Under the pieces are notes generated by a model. That model had not been told where the DNA came from and did not search any database. It saw nothing but the letters and a program-made list of their open reading frames with translations. Position numbers and translations under genes: made by a program. Shown here piece by piece: positions 57,812 to 64,000 of a stretch of DNA of 64,000 nt (the first letter of the stretch is position 1; the number at the start of each line of letters is the position of its first letter). Origin of the DNA: Dermatemys mawii (Eukaryota > Chordata > Testudines > Dermatemydidae). The stretch spans positions 19,018,291 through 19,082,290 of the forward strand of contig ML677334.1 of the NCBI GenBank assembly GCA_007922305.1. The letters are read 5' to 3'.

Positions 57812-58435
57812 TAAATCTGGGAGGAATAGTAGGTACACTGGAGGGCAGGGATAGGATACAGAGGGACCTAGACAAATTAGAGGATTGGACCAAAAGATAT
57901 CTGATGAGGTTCAACAAGGACAAGTGCAGAGTCCTGCACTTAGAACAGAAGAATCCCATGCTCTGCTACAAACTAGGGACTGAATGGCTAGGCAGCAGTT
58001 TGACAGAAAGGGGCTATAGTGGATGAGAAGCTGGATGAGAGTCAGCAGTGTATCCTTGTTGCCAAACAGGCTTATGGCATTTTGGGCTGTATAAGTAGGA
58101 GCATTGCCAGCAGATCGAGGGACATGACCATTCCTCTCTATTCAGCATTGGTGAGACTGTTCTCAGTGGTACCAGATGACAGAACAAGGAGTAATGGTCT
58201 CAAGTTGCAGTGTGGGAGGTTTAGGTTGGATATTAGGAAAATCTTTTTCACTAGGAGGGTGGTGAAGCACTGGAATGGGTTACTTAGGGAGGTGGTGGAA
58301 TCTCCTTCCTTAGACGTTTTTAAGATCAGGCTTGACAAAGCCCTGGCTGGGATAATTTATTTGGGAATTGGTCCTGCTTTGACTAGATGACCTCCTGAGG
58401 TCCCTTCCTACCCTGATATTCTAGGATTCTAAATG
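57812..58435 (+). mobile_element. CR1 LINE 3' fragment with internal deletion
   Basis: It begins within ORF2 (AAATCTGGGAGGAATAGTAG; VDTLEG-like), runs parallel to the 52.4-kb CR1, then jumps at about 58157 from the TTCAGCATTGGTGAG codons directly to ACTGTTCTCAGTGGTACC. Relative to the 52.4-kb copy about 235 bp (equivalent of 52991-53226) are missing. The frame happens to stay open (123 codons, 58019-58390). It ends with TGATATTCTAGGATTCTA. Confidence 0.92.
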
Positions 58436-58981
58436 AAGTTAAAATGGAAAAAATAATCACCACATTTCTTATTTACATTGTTACATTTTTCTTAAATCCA
58501 TCTGCTAACTTTAAAATTCAAAGGAAAAGCATTTTAACTAACATTCCTGAGGAGAAAAATTGGCATTACAAGGTGTCTGCATAGTAAAAGAGCACTTGAG
58601 AAATTCACTGCTGTACAGAGGGCCAACATGAGGCCTATGTAGGGCTTATGATTTATGTAAGCCACATTTTGAGAGTCTAAATTGGAATTAAGATATACAC
58701 AGACATTGTACTGGCTCCCTGCACAGTGGTGAATTTCACCTTCTGACAGACTAGACTGAATGGAGAAGATACACAGACTTTCTCTACATGAAAACAAGTA
58801 TTCTGAAATTAAAATACACCTGTTGTAATTTTACAATCAAATTCTCCCAGTTTTACACAGGGTACTATCAAATACACAAAGAAAGCAAAGAAGGGCAAAA
58901 AAGAGAAAAAAATTTTTTTTATCTTTTTCCAGTATAATAGTGTTAGGTGTTTACGATACCTGTAATTGAAACATTTTAGAC
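58436..58981. other. Unassigned sequence
   Basis: No recognisable feature. Confidence 0.4.
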
Positions 58982-59480
58982 CAGTGGTTCTTAATCTTTC
59001 CAGACTTAAAGAATGTGATTTGTCTTGCCTTTGTACCCTAAGTTTCACCTCACTTAAAAATATACAAAATCAGACATAATACAAAAGTGTCACAACACAC
59101 TATTACTGAAAAATTGCTGGCTCTCTCATTTTTACCATATAATTATAAAATAAATCAACTGGAATATAAATAGTGCACATACATTTCAGTGTTATACTTG
59201 ACCTATTTTTCACCCATGAGCCCTGTCTGAAGCCAAATTCCCACTGCCCGGGGCTGAAGCATGTAACTTAGCTTCACAGGGCCCCAGGCAATTGCCCTGC
59301 TTGCCAACCCCTAACGCCAGCCCTGCACTTGCAACCTCGCTCCTCATCCCAGCCCACAGACATCCCTCCTCCCCAGGGACTGCAACCCCCAGGTTGAGAA
59401 ATACTCATCGGATGAGTTGAGTACCCCCTGGAAGATCTCAGAGTACCCGCAAGGTTGAGGACCCTGGTTGAGGACCACTG
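58982..59480. mobile_element. hAT non-autonomous element, aged
   Basis: The left end CAGTGGTTCTTAATC and the right end GTTGAGGACCACTG are inverses with two differences. The flanks TTTTAGAC (58974-58981) and TTTCAGAT (59481-59488) share 6 of 8 bases. The interior includes GGTTGAGAAATACTCATC and another GTTGAGG near the right end, so the end region may be duplicated. Confidence 0.75.
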
Positions 59481-59488
59481 TTTCAGAT

Positions 59489-61445
59489 TACTTATGATAA
59501 TTTTAAGTTAATAGTATCCCTTTAAAAAGATACTCATACACATCTAAAATAAAAACCAAACTGCTTTTCTCTTAGTTTTGCATTTCATTTCCAAAACACA
59601 ACCTTCAAATGATAGCCAACTAGTATTTATTCTGACTGAAAATAGGATCTGGATTATAGCCATAATAAAATACAGGATACTTTTCTTTTCTGAAAAGTCA
59701 TGTGACAGAAAAACAAAACACCTGAGTTTGCGATTTCAAATATTTATGCAGGACTAACAACCTTTTCCTGTTGAAGTGAATTACTAATGTACAGTGCCTT
59801 TAAATGGTCAATTACAGTTGGTATGGGAAAAAAAGAAAACGTCTGCTTTTTCTCAGCATAGCACTGCTTATATCGACAAAAGTACAAAGCATATGGCAAT
59901 AGATTTTTACGGAATCTAACCTATAAACAGGAAAACCTGTTTAAATTCCAACATTTGCTGGTTATATATACGTACACGTATAGTATGGTCTTTAACCAAC
60001 TGCTTGCATATTGCATGGGGAATAGAACTCGCAATTTTTCACACCAAAAAAGCCACTCATCTCTACCACTTGAACTGTAGAGCATAATTACCATTAGCTC
60101 TCACTAGGCGGTTTTCTCTTTTTTTTTTTTTAGACCAGTTAATGGATGAGAGATCCAGGTACATAACCTCAGTTTTTACTGCTGCCACTTACAAGGTGAC
60201 TAAAATGTACAAAGTGGGAAAAGCAACTTGAGTGTGACTGACTCTACATGCTTATAAGATGAAGACGACAGTACAAGAAGTCTTCCTCCCTCACACCCCT
60301 GTGCAAAGCCTGGGCCCCAACCACAGTCCTTATGCTCAGGAAACACAAAGACCATGCAAGTCTAGTGCTGCTGTCTACGAGAGCATCTGCAGAGAAGTCA
60401 AAACTAACAAGTCCCTTTGCACAGACCAGCACAACTTGTCATACCCCAACATCACTCCTTAACAAAAGCTGTTAAATAAATTGTGCTTTTCAGGCAAAGT
60501 GTGGCTCACACTTTGGATAGAGTCAACTCAGTTCTATATCCCTGCTACAACACAATTTTTGGTCGTATTCTTTCTATACATTTCAAATATGTATATTTGA
60601 TAACTCAAACATAGGTCTGTATTAGACAATATAACTCTTGTTAAAAAATAGTAGCTGCTTTAGTTGCAGAAAATGGCAGACCCATTTAAAACATGGGGTC
60701 AAGACTGTTTAAAATCAAAATAAAATCAGTACAATATGGCTATTAAAAATGCCTGCTTTAATGTTAATAGCATGAGCAACTCTTAACTTTGCTGAACTAG
60801 TATTTTCTACTAGTGTCATTTTAAGTGACTATCCAGATCATCATCAGATTAGGATATAAAGCTCACACACACACACACGCCAGCACCAGGTTTAAATGTC
60901 ACTTATCTGACATCTATATATGATGCCTTGATCTTGTGCTTGATCTCTGCACAGGGGGAATTTTACCCTAGTAAATAGTTACTGGAATGTTTTTCATCAT
61001 TAAAACTATAAATATGATCATGCACATTATTCACTGGTGGCACATCTTATATAGTATACATCCTATTAAGTGCAAGTTCTTTAGTCTCTAGTGACTTTGA
61101 CTCCAACTGATTGATTGTATGGATGTAGACTGCAGGACTGGTTCTTAGCAGGCTACAGCCAATATTAACATGCACAATTAGAAGTCTCTGCTTGTCATCC
61201 TGATTTAATTTCCATTACATCATTTACTAAGATGATTATCATAATCACTGAAATGATTAGGGGAAGGAAGAACAAATGCATTTTTTATTCCCAGGCTTTA
61301 GGAGTTGAATGTACCCTGAATTCTACTCTGTCCTGAAACAAAGTGGAACAACTAATTACGTAGGTACTTCTGTTTGTTTTCTAAATCCTGCTAAAAAAAA
61401 TGTTGTTCATAAAGATCAAGTTAATTTGTAATTTGAAAATCGTTA
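59489..61445. other. Unassigned AT-rich sequence
   Basis: It contains only a poly-T run (about 60118-60131) and a CA microsatellite (60863-60879). Confidence 0.4.
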
Positions 61446-61446
61446 T

Positions 61447-61491
61447 AGGCCTGATCCAGACTCCATGAAAGTCAATGGAAAGTCAGGCCCT
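61447..61491. repeat. Short fold-back repeat, worn
   Basis: GGCCTGATCCAG opposes AAGTCAGGCCC around CATGAAAGTCAATGGAA. Confidence 0.5.
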
Positions 61492-62764
61492 AAATCACAA
61501 ATGATTTAGATATAATTAATAAACATTTCATACTCTAAATTAGCTGCCACTCAGGGCAGGACCCATTTCTGCTATGTTAGAACCCTCCTGTCCAAAACAT
61601 TCAGCTGCTTTTCCATTCAATTTGTGAGCAAGTATGGTATTCGAACACACCACAGATTAAATGCAGGTGTTACAGAAATAGAACTAGTAACAATGCTTAG
61701 TCCCCTAACTGCTATCCCACAAGCTACTGCACATAATGTGCATGATACCCAGTACTTCAGTACCATCCTATTGTAAAAGATTAAAGTTACATTCCATGAA
61801 AATCTCGTTTGCCTGGTTATCATAAACATATTAAGGGAAAAGGAAACACTTCACACATCATGTTTTCTGCTCCCAGTACATTTTCAGTTTTCTATTGCAG
61901 TCTTTGTTTGGTCATATATCACTGATAAATGGTTACTATAGTCCCACAATGCTGCATAATACTTTCCCTTCCTTTTTCTGTAAGCTTCCTGATGACAGAG
62001 AGTACATGTCCTTGACCTTAAGGAGAGAACCTAAATGTACGGTCTCTAGGGAAAAAAGAAGTAGTCTTTAAAATGCTAAGAACTGTATTTTTTTTTCCAT
62101 AATTATCATGACCCCATGCATAACATTTGCATGCACACAAACTCACATACAAATTAAATATGACTTTTATTGTCACAGTTGACAAAACTCTCTCCTGATT
62201 AAGTTTGCATGGTTTCATATCCCGTAGTTTTGCTTTGAGTTCCAGGGTTGTGCAACACCCTATTATTCTTACTCCACCTCTCAAAAAATCCAGCTCAGCA
62301 TATCACTGATTAAACTCGCCGGTTCCATTATTGAGCTCATCAAAAAATCCTGCGAGTTTTGCAAAAAGATTAGCGAATGTTGCCAGTTCTGTAACAATCC
62401 CCTAGCAATAAAAATCAGACTGGTTTGGGTGAAATCTTTCCCTAAATGCCCTCTTTTTGTGCTGTCTATGCGGTTCGACACGCTTTGAAAAGCATCAGTG
62501 AAAACTTCTCATGAAGTGCAGCCAGTTATACTGTTGGGGCCATAGTTAGACAAATGCAAATTCCAATAAAAATTTGTACATAGCACTAGTCACTTAACCT
62601 TCCTAGTTAAATACACGTCAGTGGCTACAGACCCAATGTTGAGAGTCTTCTATGAGGTGCTGACTGCACTCGGATTTCAGGAAGTTCATAGGAAATGAAA
62701 GCGCGCAAGGACCTCACAAAATGAGGCACTCATTACCTCACAAATCTGGGACCATAGATTTGTT
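61492..62764. other. Unassigned AT-rich sequence
   Basis: Nothing recognised; the longest frame (88 codons at 62018-62284) has no domain features. Confidence 0.4.
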
Positions 62765-62850
62765 CTGTTTATACTGCATCTAATGCAAGAGGGTCCTGGT
62801 CCATGAGGAGGGCTCTTAGGCATCATAACAATACAAATAATAATACGACC
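62765..62850 (+). repeat. Ancient dispersed repeat tail
   Basis: GAGGGTCCTGGTCCATGAGG, GGGCTCTTAGGCATCATAAC and the AATACAAATAATAATA end place it with the copy at 18806. Confidence 0.55.
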
Positions 62851-63849
62851 CTATGGGCCAGATTCCTATGCATCATTCCCAAGTGGAATGCCCCACTAGG
62901 GAATCCCTAGCTAGTTTAGAGCTGGTATATCCAACTCTGCTTCACCCCTTTTCATCTACCATCTGGCTTAGTGAGAATGCCGGTGTGGGAGGAGACATGG
63001 CAGAAATGCACTGAGCTCCAGCAATCCCTTGCTGGTGTAACAGCCTTTATACAGCTAGTACAAGCTGGTATAATTTTAAGCAACCCAGAGGCTGCTCTAA
63101 TTTAAGCAGGTCCCAAACCAATCTCCAGCTATATAAAGTAACGGGCGGGGGGGATGGACACAAAAGTGGCATACAGCCACCTTTACTCCCTCTCCTCTCG
63201 AGTCCTGTAGTGAACTCAGTTGAGCTGCACTAGAGGATCAGAATGCTGAAAGGGTATTACTTCTATCAAGTAAACGACTAGTAAACTGAAAACCCACGAG
63301 GCATATAACAGCTCACTGCCAGACTTTTCAAAATTTAAGTGTTGATTGTTCAAAATTTATGTCTAGATTTTCCTTAAGAATGCAATTTCCTGGCACATGG
63401 TAAAACTCACTTTTAGACCCACATGTCAACACAGCAGGCATCCTGTTTCAAATGTTATTATGGAAATACTAGTGTTCTCTGCCAAATTTGTCCAAATTAA
63501 ACCAAGGCGAATGGAAATACTCTCCCTAGATAGGTGGTGGTTGCATTAGGTGGGCTTGTTTACATGGAGAGTAAAAGTTAGAGAGAATATAAAAACAGAT
63601 ACATCATAATATTGTAGAAGTTGAATAACATATCATTCAGCCTGTGTACTGTGGAAAGAACACTAAGGTCATATCTAAAATAAGACCAGTGACTGTTTGA
63701 TAATAGAAACAAGTAGGAGGTAAAACTGGAGAATTTTCCACCTTTTTTTTTTTTTTTGTAAGTGATACTGTCAGATTAAAACAAGTTTTTGTTTTTAGGG
63801 TTTTGGGTTTTTTTGGTCAGAGCTAATGTCCTTGCTGGTGTTACTATGA
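62851..63849. other. Unassigned sequence
   Basis: Nothing recognised besides a T-rich tract at about 63742-63757. Confidence 0.4.
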
Positions 63850-63919
63850 GTCTGATGCAAAGCCCAGTGGGTCTGTGGCAATCTTTCCATTGATTTCAAA
63901 GGGCTTTGCATCAGGCCCT
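63850..63919. repeat. Short fold-back repeat (CTGATGCAAAGCCC arms)
   Basis: TCTGATGCAAAGCCC is answered by GGGCTTTGCATCAGG, 14 clean pairs, with TCCATTGATTTCAAAGG in the loop side. One of the best-kept fold-backs in the window. Confidence 0.8.
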
Positions 63920-64000
63920 AGTGCCAATACAGTAGGAATGCCTACAACTAGCCAATATTATTAGTTGTTTATGTTTTGCCTCATGCTCAGTTTGGAAAAT

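Noticed and set aside
1..64000. CRISPR array, operons, bacterial features
   Set aside because: No regularly spaced repeats and no dense coding; repeat content is vertebrate.
1..64000. Endogenous retrovirus or LTR element
   Set aside because: I found no paired LTRs, primer-binding site or recognisable gag/pol frame; all reverse-transcriptase remnants are of LINE or Penelope type.

Overview
This is vertebrate nuclear DNA with no recognisable host gene: AT-rich, no long uninterrupted open frames, and full of transposable-element remnants. CR1 LINE 3' ends, Penelope-like (PLE) remnants with a GIY-YIG endonuclease, MIR/CORE-SINE copies, an L2 fragment and families of short GTCTACAC-ended and CAGTGGTT-ended MITEs point to a non-avian archelosaur, most likely a turtle (a crocodilian is possible). 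It reads as an intergenic or intronic stretch. All identifications come from motifs and remembered family features, not from a database search.

Layout. 0-20.8 kb: sparse old repeats. These are a short fold-back at 0.66 kb, a 307-bp MITE with a perfect 8-bp duplication at 1.58 kb, one GTCTACAC MITE nested inside another at 6.46-6.98 kb, a composite MITE-like repeat at 8.4-9.0 kb, MIR-like SINEs and another MITE at 14.4 kb. 20.9-27.2 kb: a 5'-truncated PLE on the minus strand, a MIR, a fully palindromic hAT MITE, a CR1 tail and an L2 remnant. 27.8-43.2 kb: fold-backs, SINEs, MITEs and two head-to-head (inverted) PLE termini at 30.4 and 41.3 kb, both flanked by 12-13-bp target duplications. 43.3-45.1 kb: two hAT MITEs placed end to end that share one target site, the first carrying a nested 1-kb element. 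47.4-53.5 kb: the most informative block. It holds a decayed transposase-like gene (minus strand) with four C/EBP-ATF-type motifs upstream, a third PLE terminus, a decayed LINE reverse-transcriptase tail and a CR1 with an RT domain. 53.8-64 kb: a large TA/GA microsatellite, two more hAT elements, an internally deleted CR1 and quiet sequence.

How it fits together. Nothing here forms a host pathway; the window is a record of layered insertions. The most unusual signals are: (1) the PLE termini, which keep a hammerhead-ribozyme-like core and insert as inverted pairs; (2) the transposase-like gene with its cluster of ATF4/C/EBP-type sites; (3) hAT insertions using CTAGA-centred targets, two of them chained at one site; and (4) many unrelated short fold-back repeats sharing an AAGTCAATGG-like centre.
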